Below, piece by piece: positions 8,369 through 15,664 of a DNA stretch of 64,000 nt (its first letter is position 1; every line of letters begins with the position of its first letter). A program made the position numbers and the translations under genes. This stretch comes from Pelagibacterium flavum. Its GTDB lineage: Bacteria > Pseudomonadota > Alphaproteobacteria > Rhizobiales > Devosiaceae. Under the pieces are notes generated by a model. That model made no database searches. It was not told where the DNA came from and worked only from the letters and a program-made list of their open reading frames with translations. The stretch covers positions 2,101,001 to 2,165,000 of the forward strand of contig NZ_CP107716.1 in the NCBI RefSeq assembly GCF_025854335.1, written 5' to 3'.

Positions 8369-8899
8369 TCACAGCCCGTCACGCCCACTGGACAGGTGCT
8401 GGGCGCGGATATCGTCGGCGTTTTCCGCGATATGGGCCTGCAACTGGTTCAGGCCGGCAAGGACATCGGTGCGGACGGCAGAGCAGTCGGCGTCAGGTGC
8501 GTAGCCATTCGGCGTCGACTGGTCCCACTCGATGACGGCGTCGATTGTGTCGAGGAGCCGGTCAAGATCGCCAAAGGCATAGTAGTTGATCTCGGATCCG
8601 ATGACCTCGCTCAGCGCGCTGAACAAGGCGGGGTCGCCGTCGGGTGGGAGATCGGGATTGCAGGCGAGGTGGGTGCGATAGCGGAGCTGGCCCGCGTAGA
8701 ACCAGAAGACCGCCTCGTCCTTATCGCCTCGGTCGTACAGCCGTGAGGCGAGGACGTAGTAGGCGGATGGGTGGGCATTGGGCGCTTCGGCCCTGAGCTG
8801 GTCGACCGGCATGGAATGGAAATCCTGCGCGACGGCAGGGACGGTGGACAGCAGAAAGAAAAAGACAAAGGGAGAAAGGGCGCGATAGAGGGCGGCCAT
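8369..8899 (-). CDS. Exported protein of unknown function
   Basis: I do not recognise a named family. The 176-residue product starts with a clear signal peptide (hydrophobic core FVFFFLLSTVPAVAQ, likely cleavage after AVA). The mature part contains DEAVFWFYAGQLRYR, INYYAFGDLDRLLDTID and WDQSTPNGYAPDADC, helix-rich text resembling uncharacterised periplasmic proteins. Three cysteines are present in the mature part counting from ACNPD onward. The start at 8899 is preferred over an upstream in-frame ATG because of AAGGAG about 7 bases ahead and because the signal peptide begins there. It is the last of three minus-strand genes for envelope proteins. Confidence 0.7.
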   Translation of the reverse strand: MAALYRALSPFVFFFLLSTVPAVAQDFHSMPVDQLRAEAPNAHPSAYYVLASRLYDRGDKDEAVFWFYAGQLRYRTHLACNPDLPPDGDPALFSALSEVIGSEINYYAFGDLDRLLDTIDAVIEWDQSTPNGYAPDADCSAVRTDVLAGLNQLQAHIAENADDIRAQHLSSGRDGL

Positions 8900-8976
8900 G
8901 ATGGTGCTCCTTGAACTGGCGCCATTGGCAACCTGCAATGCGACGCAAGTTTGGCGGCAGGCCGGGCTGCGTCAGG

Positions 8977-9010
8977 ATGTGACAAACACCAGCGACCTTG
9001 TTTGTCACGT
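8977..9010 (-). terminator. Inverted repeat between two unknown envelope genes
   Basis: GTGACAAAC (8979-8987) and GTTTGTCAC (9000-9008) form a 9-bp perfect stem, extendable to 11 bp with one G-U pair, around a 12-nt loop. It sits just past the stop codon of the membrane-protein gene on the minus strand. There is no T-run, so it may be a weak terminator, an mRNA end stabiliser or a protein-binding palindrome. Confidence 0.4.
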
Positions 9011-9537
9011 CAGGGCAGATGGACCAGCATAAGAGGCGCGGCAATCAGGAGCGCCAGGATGGCGACGATGCGAAAGGCCCATGAAGAGCGCAGCCGGGTG
9101 GGTGAGAGCAGGGAGACGCCGAACACGACAAGCGGAGCGATAAGGGCGGATTGAAGGAAATCGAGCCGGAGGAAGTTCTCGTAGCCTGCAAGGCGGAGCA
9201 GGATCCAATAGCCCGCAACAAAGCCGGCCAGCGCTGCCATGAGCATGAGAAGGACGTCGGCGAAGATGGCGATCATCTTGTCGAGATAGTTGCTCGAGAA
9301 CACAAGCACGATGGCCGAGGCGACCAGGAAGGCCGCGGTGAGCGCGACAGGCAGGCGAAGATCGGACAGAACCGATATCGTATCGTGCGGGTGATAGGCC
9401 GTGAGTGCGAGACCGCCGGGCACAGTGAAGGGCAGGGCGGCAAGACCCCAGATCACCCCCAGCAGAGCCAACCCGCTCAGGGCGAAAAAGGCAGCGGTGA
9501 CGGCGATCGCCTTGAGCCTGCTTGCAACAGGATTCAT
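9010..9537 (-). CDS. Integral membrane protein of unknown function
   Basis: The 175-residue product has four to five predicted hydrophobic segments (about residues 10-32, 62-80, 88-112, 125-142 and 150-172). No catalytic or transport signature is recognised. Its start lies 3 bases after the stop of the upstream exported-protein gene, so the two are almost certainly co-transcribed. The shared operon suggests that the exported protein and this membrane protein act together, but this is inference. Confidence 0.65.
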   Translation of the reverse strand: MNPVASRLKAIAVTAAFFALSGLALLGVIWGLAALPFTVPGGLALTAYHPHDTISVLSDLRLPVALTAAFLVASAIVLVFSSNYLDKMIAIFADVLLMLMAALAGFVAGYWILLRLAGYENFLRLDFLQSALIAPLVVFGVSLLSPTRLRSSWAFRIVAILALLIAAPLMLVHLP

Positions 9538-9540
9538 GGC

Positions 9541-9990
9541 CTACTCGGTCCCTTCCACGAATACCGAATAGGCGGTGTAGCAATAGGCTGCATCGCAATC
9601 GACCAGATCGAGCTCCAGCGCGATGCGGCCATCCTCCTCGGAAACAAAGGACACAATGGGGTAGTAATCCTCGAGGCGATCTTCGCCGAGCAGCTTGCCG
9701 GCGCCGTTATAGATGCCGAGATCGAGGTCGATGCAATCCTCGTCGCAATCGCCCATGATTTCGACTGCAGTGTTGGTGGGAACATCGAGTTCGATGCGCG
9801 TTTTCCCGCCCTCGTTGAGGCGGATAACGCCAAAGGAATCGAGATAAAATCCCGGCTTGGTGTATTCGATGTTTTCCAGAACCTGCTCGTAAAGACGCGA
9901 GATATGGACGTTCTGGCCCATGGCCGGAAGCGCAGCCAGCGACAGGCCGGCGGCGGAAAGCGCTGCGATGACGGGCTTTGAATTCAACAT
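9541..9990 (-). CDS. Exported beta-rich protein with two cysteine pairs, PPC-like
   Basis: A 149-residue protein with a signal peptide (residues 1-25, cleavage likely after PAMG or AMGQ). The mature domain alternates short hydrophobic strands and acidic turns. It has C82/C86 in DCDEDC and C132/C137 in DCDAAYC, suited to two periplasmic disulfides. The order TRIELDVPTNTAVEI, DLDLGIYN, YYPIVSF, GRIALELDL resembles pre-peptidase C-terminal (PPC) beta-sandwich domains, but no protease is attached. The acidic pattern could bind calcium. Family assignment is tentative; export and gene reality are well supported. Confidence 0.65.
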   Translation of the reverse strand: MLNSKPVIAALSAAGLSLAALPAMGQNVHISRLYEQVLENIEYTKPGFYLDSFGVIRLNEGGKTRIELDVPTNTAVEIMGDCDEDCIDLDLGIYNGAGKLLGEDRLEDYYPIVSFVSEEDGRIALELDLVDCDAAYCYTAYSVFVEGTE

Positions 9991-10164
9991 GGATTGGGCG
10001 TCCCTCGTCCTCTTTTGAGCCCGTCGCGCGGGGGGTGGTAGAATCCAGCAATAATGGGCCCTTGCGGTAACGGCAAGCCTGTGGAGGCTGGAATGGTGGC
10101 CAGATCATTTCACCGTTTCACGGAAACGAAGCGGCGCCTGTAGATATTTCTTTGACCCCAAGTG

Positions 10165-10195
10165 TACTGGATCCCGGCTCAGGGCCGGGATGACA
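10165..10195. repeat. REP-like palindromic element
   Basis: ATCCCGGC (10171-10178) and GCCGGGAT (10184-10191) form a perfect 8-bp stem with a 5-nt loop inside a TACTGGATCCCGG...GGATGACAAG context. This resembles short intergenic palindromes repeated in many alphaproteobacterial genomes (from memory). It lies about 50 bases beyond the motB stop codon, so it may also stabilise or end the motAB transcript. Confidence 0.55.
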
Positions 10196-10242
10196 AGTGG
10201 TGGGTCTGGCAAGGCCGGGGCCCCGCCCGATCTCGATTCGGC

Positions 10243-11139
10243 CTAGGGCACCATGTTGAGGGGGATGGGGGAGGGTTCGTTGATGACGGTGATCCTGATG
10301 CGCTCATTTGCGGCAAGATAGGGGTCGTTGGCAAAGAACGGCTCGCTGGTGGCCCGGCCGACGACCGAGTGGATGTGTTCATCGGACAAGCCGAATTCGC
10401 CCAGCAGGGAACGTACGGTGTTGGCGCGGTCGCTGGAGAGCTCCCATGCGCCATAGGCCGGATTGGAATAGACGACGCCGGCAGCGGTGTGGCCGGACAC
10501 GCGGACCTGGTTTGGCAGGCGCTGGAGGGTAGGCGCAACCGCTGCGATGGCGCCGCGCATCCACTCATAGGGATATTTCGAGCCTTCCTGGAACATGGGC
10601 CGGCCGCGCTGCTCGACGATCTGGATGTCGAGCCCGTTTTCGGTCACCTCGACGATCAGATTGTCGGAGATCTCGGTGATATCGGGGAGGGCTTCCCACG
10701 CCTGACGGATGCTGGCGGCAGCGCTATGGAACATTTGCGGGTCGGAGGCGGAAAGATCGAAGGCCGAATCTTTCTCGGCGGCATCGCCTTCACGCACGTT
10801 GCCGGCTGCCGGATCGGTCGAGGCGTAGTTTTCCACGCCTATGCTCGCAATGCCGTTGGCTTCGATATTGGAGGTTAGCGAACCCTGATCGTCCATCGCG
10901 CGGCCGCCCATTGCTCCACCCGACCCCGAAGTGCTTTCGCTGATGTTGGGGGGCGCAAAATAGTTGGCGAGGCCCTCTTTTTGCTCGGGCGTGGTCATGT
11001 TGATGAGCCAGAGGAGCAAGAAGAAGGCCATCATGGCCGTCACGAAATCGGCATAGGCGATTTTCCAGGCACCGCCATGATGGGCGTGTCCGGCTTTTTT
11101 GACCTTCTTGACGATGATCGAGCCCTGCTGACGCGACAT
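10243..11139 (-). CDS. motB: Flagellar motor stator protein MotB
   Basis: MotB anchors the stator to peptidoglycan and couples proton flow to flagellar rotation. The 298-residue product has one membrane helix at about residues 28-48, with the conserved proton-binding aspartate in AYADFVTAMMAFF (D31). A variable linker follows, then an OmpA-type peptidoglycan-binding domain (about residues 150-290) with RVSGHTAAG and SSDRANTVRSLL. The usual aspartate after GHT is Ala here. The basic N-terminus IIVKKVKKAGHAHHG is typical of MotB proteins. It lies 38 bases downstream of motA in the same transcript. No other flagellar genes are in the window. Confidence 0.92.
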   Translation of the reverse strand: MSRQQGSIIVKKVKKAGHAHHGGAWKIAYADFVTAMMAFFLLLWLINMTTPEQKEGLANYFAPPNISESTSGSGGAMGGRAMDDQGSLTSNIEANGIASIGVENYASTDPAAGNVREGDAAEKDSAFDLSASDPQMFHSAAASIRQAWEALPDITEISDNLIVEVTENGLDIQIVEQRGRPMFQEGSKYPYEWMRGAIAAVAPTLQRLPNQVRVSGHTAAGVVYSNPAYGAWELSSDRANTVRSLLGEFGLSDEHIHSVVGRATSEPFFANDPYLAANERIRITVINEPSPIPLNMVP

Positions 11140-11177
11140 GGCAAATGCTCCGGAGAATAAAGGTTAGGGTCCAGCCC

Positions 11178-12041
11178 CTAGATGGCAGCCTTGAGATCGG
11201 CCGTTGCGCGATCGACTTCGGCGAAGCTGGGGCGATCTTCGGACATGACCGCCTTGCGGGCGAATTCGACGGCGATAACCGGCGGGTAGCCCGATACGTG
11301 AGCGAGGAGGCCGGCCTTCATCGAGAGGAAATATTTGGACTCTGCTTCATTGGTGTTGCGCAGGGCCTGGGCCATCGGGCCAAAGAAGCCGTAGGCGACG
11401 AAAACCCCAAGGAACGTACCCACAAGCGCACCACCGATCAGGTGGCCGAGGACTTCGGGCGGTTCGGAAATGGCGCCCATGGTCTTGATGACGCCCAGCA
11501 CGGCGGCCACGATACCCAGCGCTGGTGTGGCATCCGCCAGAGACTGGACGGCGGTTACGACACGCTCGGTTTCCTGGTGGTGGGTCTCAAGTTCTTCGTC
11601 CATCAGCGCTTCGAGTTCATGGACCGCGTAGGTGCCCAGCGTGATCATGCGCAGGTAGTCGCACATGAATTCAACCGCGTGATGGTTCTTGGCAAAGGTG
11701 GGGAAGCGCTTAAAGAGATCGGACTGCTCTGGATTTTCAATGTGCTGTTCGAGGACCAGAAGTCCCTTGGACTGAACGAGCTTGAAGATCGAAAACTGCA
11801 GCCCCAAAAGTTCGACATAGGACTGCTTGTTGTAGCGCGGTCCCTTGAACAGAGTGCCGAAAACTCCAAGGCTTTGCTTGAGAATGGCTTTTGGATTGCC
11901 GATGATGAAGGCGCCGACGGCAGCGCCCAGGATGATGACGGCTTCAAAGGGTTGCCAAAGGACTTCCAGATGGCCGCCCATGGCGGCATAGCCCCCAAGA
12001 ACCGAGACAAAAACTATTACGGCTCCGGCAATCAATCGCAT
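11178..12041 (-). CDS. motA: Flagellar motor stator protein MotA
   Basis: MotA forms the proton channel with MotB and contacts the rotor protein FliG. The 287-residue product shows four membrane segments: two near the N-terminus, then after a large cytoplasmic loop the pair around DATPALGIVAAVLGVI and GGALVGTFLGVFVAYGFFGP. The prolines in TPALG and FGPMA match positions needed for torque generation in the family. The start is the first ATG, MRLIAGAVIVFVSVLGGY, typical of the family. It is the first gene of the motAB pair; its promoter should lie in 12042-12307, but I could not identify a convincing sigma factor site. Confidence 0.93.
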   Translation of the reverse strand: MRLIAGAVIVFVSVLGGYAAMGGHLEVLWQPFEAVIILGAAVGAFIIGNPKAILKQSLGVFGTLFKGPRYNKQSYVELLGLQFSIFKLVQSKGLLVLEQHIENPEQSDLFKRFPTFAKNHHAVEFMCDYLRMITLGTYAVHELEALMDEELETHHQETERVVTAVQSLADATPALGIVAAVLGVIKTMGAISEPPEVLGHLIGGALVGTFLGVFVAYGFFGPMAQALRNTNEAESKYFLSMKAGLLAHVSGYPPVIAVEFARKAVMSEDRPSFAEVDRATADLKAAI

Positions 12042-12307
12042 GCGTTCTGCACTCCCGAGGTATCGGCACCATTCTGCACCGCATCCCTCTATACCGGGGC
12101 AAGGTTACCGAACTCTAAGCCGATCCCGATTGCGAGTAATTTCCGGGGCATGGGCCGTGGGAGTGCCTGCCCTCAAAATGCCGCTGCTTTTCCACGCTTC
12201 GGACCTATTGCCGCCTTGGTAACGAGTAGGCTCTTCACAGTCTCGTGAACGACGGGACACGGGTCGCAGGCTCCGCGTGCGGCCCTTACCGAAAACGGAG
12301 AACACAC

Positions 12308-12604
12308 ATGAAAAAGACCATTTTTGCTATTGCTTCCGTCATTGGCCTCTCGATTTCGGGCGCCGCTCTCGCTCAGGATCTCGACTTTGCAACGCTTGAC
12401 GCCGACGCCAGTGGCGGCGTGAGCCTTGAAGAGCTGCAGGTTGCCTTGCCCGAGCTCACCGAGGAAGAGTTCGCTTCCTATGACCTCGATGCCAGCGGCG
12501 AGCTTTCGGAAGACGAACTGGCGGCAGTGGCCGATGCTGAAGCCGACGCCGACGCGATGACCATGGAAGGTGACGTGGACGCCGAGGCACCCGCCGCGCA
12601 GTAA
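12308..12604 (+). CDS. Secreted EF-hand protein
   Basis: A 98-residue protein with a signal peptide (cleavage likely after A22, ALA before Q23) and two canonical EF-hand loops. Loop 1 has D31, D33, S35, G37, S39 and E42 at calcium positions 1, 3, 5, 7, 9 and 12. Loop 2 has D59, D61, S63, E65, S67 and E70. The C-terminal 25 residues are acidic and alanine-rich. It probably binds calcium in the periplasm or outside the cell. The start at 12308 is chosen for the KK-type signal peptide, with GGAGAA upstream. Function beyond calcium binding is unknown. It is followed by two hairpins. Confidence 0.8.
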   Translation: MKKTIFAIASVIGLSISGAALAQDLDFATLDADASGGVSLEELQVALPELTEEEFASYDLDASGELSEDELAAVADAEADADAMTMEGDVDAEAPAAQ

Positions 12605-12631
12605 CGAGCCTCTGAAAAGGTTTCATCGTTG

Positions 12632-12663
12632 GGCCGCTTCTCCGAAAGGAGAGGCGGCCTTTT
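12632..12663 (+). terminator. Intrinsic terminator of the EF-hand gene
   Basis: A 12-bp stem with one G-U pair (12632-12643 with 12648-12659) capped by a GAAA tetraloop is followed by four T residues (12660-12663). It lies 28 bases after the EF-hand stop codon and is a classical rho-independent terminator. Confidence 0.85.
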
Positions 12664-12677
12664 GTTGCGGATGGACG

Positions 12678-12706
12678 AGCCCCCGGCTTTCAAAAAGCCG
12701 GGGGCT
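12678..12706. terminator. Second hairpin between convergent genes
   Basis: A perfect 13-bp stem (12678-12690 with 12694-12706), GC-rich with AAA/TTT at the inner end and a 3-nt loop. It lies between the EF-hand gene and the converging small gene whose stop is at 12723. No clear T-run follows on either strand, so it is best read as a back-up terminator or transcript-end stabiliser. Confidence 0.55.
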
Positions 12707-12722
12707 TAGTCATGGAACCGCT

Positions 12723-12923
12723 CTATCGCCGGGGGCGGAGAGGCACGACGTTCGATACGGGCCTGGTGGCTCTTGCCAGTTCGGCAATGCGCCATTGGGT
12801 CAGCAAAAAGAGCTGGTCGAGCTGATGATCGTAGTCAGTGCTTTGCTGGATTTGCTGCTGGAGTTCGGCAAGACGCCAACCGGCGTCGAGAAGCATGTCT
12901 CGCTGGGGATTCTGATTCATCAT
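12723..12923 (-). CDS. Small cytoplasmic protein of unknown function
   Basis: The most protein-like part of this frame is MMNQNPQRDMLLDAGWRL followed by a Gln-rich helix (ELQQQIQQ) and a basic PLRPRR end, 66 residues in all, likely helical or coiled coil. I do not recognise a family. The frame stays open to 13055 with another ATG at 13019, so the N-terminus could be 32 residues longer; neither start has a convincing ribosome binding site. Bases 12924-13168 upstream hold no other gene I can support, only its probable promoter and the CCA end of the tRNA. Confidence 0.5.
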   Translation of the reverse strand: MMNQNPQRDMLLDAGWRLAELQQQIQQSTDYDHQLDQLFLLTQWRIAELARATRPVSNVVPLRPRR

Positions 12924-13168
12924 ACGCAATACCGATTCGATTTTGGCCCGAGAGGTTCTTCTCGCGATCGATGGGCTTCCTGCGCATCGGCAAATGTGGG
13001 GGAGGGGATCGTTTGGCATGGGGGCTCGCTGACCCGCCTCCCATCGGTTTCGCACCGATGGTCCAAGAATACGGCAGGCCGCCTGTCCGGAACAAGCGGA
13101 GTTTTTTGCCCGAAATTGATTCGGGGCCAGACTGTGGGCCGAGTGTTGGCGGGGTCATCTGGTGAATT

Positions 13169-13244
13169 TGGTAGGCTCGCCGGGATTCGAACCCGGGACA
13201 ACTCGATTAAAAGTCGAGTGCTCTACCAGCTGAGCTACGAGCCC
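13169..13244 (-). tRNA. tRNA-Lys (anticodon TTT)
   Basis: The minus strand folds as a full cloverleaf. The acceptor stem GGGCTCG pairs with CGAGCCT (first pair G-T), the D arm is GCTCAGCTGGTAGAGC, and the anticodon stem CTCGA/TCGAG holds loop CTTTTAA with TTT at 13209-13211. The T arm contains GTTCGAATCCC. Discriminator A is at 13172 and CCA is encoded at 13169-13171. No integrase or partial tRNA copy is seen nearby. Confidence 0.96.
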
Positions 13245-13332
13245 TTACCGAAGCGGTCCATATCGACCGGCTGGAGACGCGCGGAACATAGTGCGTGGCC
13301 CCGCCGAGTCAACCCGTTTATTGGCCGCGCTT

Positions 13333-14148
13333 TCAAAGGGGCAGCGGTTCGCCAGCATATGGGGCCGGTTCGCAGGGCAGATCAAGCCGTTCAATGCGAT
13401 CACACAGGGCCTCGGCCGACGAGAGATTGGGCAGTGGGCCGAGGACAATCCGGCTCTGATCGGTTCCTTCCGACATCGCCGCGAGAGGAGACGTGCCAAG
13501 CAAGAGCATGCCGGCCGCCTGGGTTATTTCGGCATAGAGAGCGCCAGATTCAGCAAGTGGAACGCTGCGGCCGATTGCGACGCCCTGGAGGGCGAGATCA
13601 ATTGCCGGCATCGATGAGGCTGGTGTTGGCGGTTCGGCGGCAAGCGGCGGCGGCATGGGCTGATCCGCGGCTGGCGCGGGTGCCGCGCCGTCGAACAGCG
13701 GGCTGTAGCGCACGACCATCGTGCCGTCGTCGAGCTCATAAATTTCTTCTGCGGATTCGGTGATCGATGCCGTGAGCAACGAGCGATCGATGTCGCTGGA
13801 GAGGGGAAGGGATTCGATCAGAAGTGGAAGGCTCTTTTCGAGGGCGCCCAGGCGACTGATGGTTTCTCCGCTGTCGTCGTCGAGCAGGTTGAAGCGGGCC
13901 TGCAGGGCACGGTATTGCTCCATGATGCGGTTTCGATCCTCGGCCAGTTCGGCCAGTTGGCTGCGCATCTGATAATAGTTGGCGCCATCCCGGTAGGGCA
14001 TGTGCAGACCACTCAGGACATTGGCTGGCAGCAGGGCCGAGATATTGACCGCAACGACGGCCAGCGCGCCGCAAACAAGCGCAGCGATGCCCCAGGGAGC
14101 AGCGTCGGCCTGGTCAGTCGGCAGAGAAAACCGTTTTGGCTTTTGCAC
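13333..14148 (-). CDS. Membrane-anchored protein with coiled coil and SPOR-like C-terminus
   Basis: A 271-residue protein with one membrane helix at about residues 18-42 (WGIAALVCGALAVVAVNI). An Arg/Glu-rich predicted coiled coil follows at about 60-100 (QMRSQLAELAEDRNRIMEQ). A Pro/Ala-rich linker leads to a C-terminal module (about 195-270) containing RIVLGPLPNLSSAEALCDRI. That segment has the strand-LGP-helix pattern of SPOR domains, which bind denuded septal peptidoglycan. The topology, short cytoplasmic N-terminus and large periplasmic part, fits a division or wall-associated role. Domain identity is tentative. It is divergent from glmU. Confidence 0.65.
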   Translation of the reverse strand: MQKPKRFSLPTDQADAAPWGIAALVCGALAVVAVNISALLPANVLSGLHMPYRDGANYYQMRSQLAELAEDRNRIMEQYRALQARFNLLDDDSGETISRLGALEKSLPLLIESLPLSSDIDRSLLTASITESAEEIYELDDGTMVVRYSPLFDGAAPAPAADQPMPPPLAAEPPTPASSMPAIDLALQGVAIGRSVPLAESGALYAEITQAAGMLLLGTSPLAAMSEGTDQSRIVLGPLPNLSSAEALCDRIERLDLPCEPAPYAGEPLPL

Positions 14149-14306
14149 CTAAATATGTCCCGCTTTACAGGCGAATCAGATCAAAGCAGATTTTAGGCAT
14201 GCAAATGTAAACGGAGCGGTTACGCGGGTCTGTTAGGGGTTCTGCCAACACCGTGCTGCCATAAAGATGCGCGAGAGGGGCGGCAACCACAGGCTGGGGG
14301 AATTTC

Positions 14307-15653
14307 ATGACCGATCTTATGGCAATCGTTCTGGCGGCGGGTGAGGGAACGCGGATGAAGTCCGCACACCCCAAGGTGCTGCACAAGGTTGGCGGCCGGC
14401 CGATTGCCGGACACGTTCTGGCGGCGGCGCGCGAGGCGGGTGCGAGCACAATCGCCATGATCACCGGGCCTGGACATGACGCCGTGCGCAAGGCGATGGC
14501 CGGTATCGACCCCGATGTGGCATTCTTCGAACAGACCGAACGCAAAGGCACGGCGCATGCCGCTTCCATGGCGCGACCGGTGTTCGCTGAGGCCAAAGGG
14601 TATGTGGCCGTGGTCTATGGTGACCATCCCTTGCTGCGCGGCGCGGATTTTTCGCGGGTGACCGAGCGGCTCGATGCGGGGCTGGATGCGGCGATCCTGG
14701 GATTTGAGCCCAAGGACCCCACCGGATATGGCCGGTTCATTACCGATGGTGAAAAGCTGCTGGCCATTCGCGAGCACAAGGATGCAAGCGAAAGCGAGCG
14801 GGCCATTGGGCTCTGCAACGCGTGCATTCTGGCGTTTCGGGCCGAAGTTTTCACCGCGCTTATCGACAAGGTGGGCAGCGACAATGCGCAGGGCGAATAT
14901 TACCTGACCGATCTTGTGGAACTGGCCAATGCCGCCGGGCATAAGGTGGGCTATGCCGTGGCGCCGGAAGACAATGTCATGGGCGTCAATGACCGAGCGC
15001 AATTGGCGCGGGCAGAAGCGGTATTCCAGCAATTGCGGCGCGAGGATTTCATGGCGGCGGGGGTGACGCTGCACGATCCGGCAAGCGTCTATTTTTCGTT
15101 CGATACGAAAATCGCGCCGGACGTGGAAATCGAGCCCAATGTGGTGTTCGGGCCGGGTGTCGAAATCGAGCGCGGGGCGGTAATTCACGCGTTTTCCCAT
15201 ATCGAGGGCGCGCATATCGGCGCTGGCGCCAATGTGGGGCCTTTCGCGCGGCTGCGGCCGGGCGCGAATCTGGGCGAAGGGGCCAAGGTGGGCAATTTCG
15301 TCGAGGTGAAAAACGCCGGTATCGGGCAGGGGGCCAAGGTAAGCCATCTGACCTATATCGGGGACGCGGACATCGGGGCGGGCGCCAACATCGGCGCGGG
15401 AACCGTGACGTGCAATTACGACGGCTACAACAAGGCCAGGACGATCATTGGCGAGCATGCCTTTATCGGGTCGAATTCGGCGCTGGTGGCGCCGGTGGAG
15501 ATCGGGGACGGGGCGTATGTGGCGTCGGGATCGGTGATTACCGAGCCTGTGCCGGCGGACGCGTTGGGCATCGGGCGCTCGCGGCAGATCAACAAGCCCG
15601 GTTATGGCAAGGCGCTGAACGCGCGGTTCAAGGCCATCAAGGACAACAAGTAA
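14307..15653 (+). CDS. glmU: Bifunctional UDP-N-acetylglucosamine pyrophosphorylase / glucosamine-1-phosphate N-acetyltransferase
   Basis: GlmU makes UDP-GlcNAc for peptidoglycan and lipopolysaccharide in two steps. The 448-residue product has an N-terminal uridylyltransferase domain with VLAAGEGTRMKS and HPKVLHKVGGRP, and GDHPLLR further on. The C-terminal acetyltransferase is a left-handed beta-helix of hexapeptide repeats (about residues 250-440; ARLRPGANLGEGAKVGNFVE, YIGDADIGAGANIGAG). Its catalytic part includes NYDGYNKARTIIGEHAFIGS. It is followed after 11 bases by glmS, the preceding step of the same pathway. Confidence 0.97.
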   Translation: MTDLMAIVLAAGEGTRMKSAHPKVLHKVGGRPIAGHVLAAAREAGASTIAMITGPGHDAVRKAMAGIDPDVAFFEQTERKGTAHAASMARPVFAEAKGYVAVVYGDHPLLRGADFSRVTERLDAGLDAAILGFEPKDPTGYGRFITDGEKLLAIREHKDASESERAIGLCNACILAFRAEVFTALIDKVGSDNAQGEYYLTDLVELANAAGHKVGYAVAPEDNVMGVNDRAQLARAEAVFQQLRREDFMAAGVTLHDPASVYFSFDTKIAPDVEIEPNVVFGPGVEIERGAVIHAFSHIEGAHIGAGANVGPFARLRPGANLGEGAKVGNFVEVKNAGIGQGAKVSHLTYIGDADIGAGANIGAGTVTCNYDGYNKARTIIGEHAFIGSNSALVAPVEIGDGAYVASGSVITEPVPADALGIGRSRQINKPGYGKALNARFKAIKDNK

Positions 15654-15664
15654 GGGGCGGCGGC

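Noticed and set aside
12920..13201. A minus-strand frame beginning MSRVRIPASLPN
   Set aside because: Its start comes from the T arm of tRNA-Lys, a well-known source of false ORFs beginning with such text.
13169..13244. tRNA-Lys as an integration site for a mobile element
   Set aside because: No integrase, no repeated 3' end of the tRNA and no change in gene character were seen on either side. The same is true for tRNA-Ser at 35834-35923.
12570..13763. A 397-codon plus-strand frame
   Set aside because: It passes through two terminator hairpins, the complete tRNA-Lys gene and the antisense of the SPOR-like protein gene, so it cannot be a real gene.
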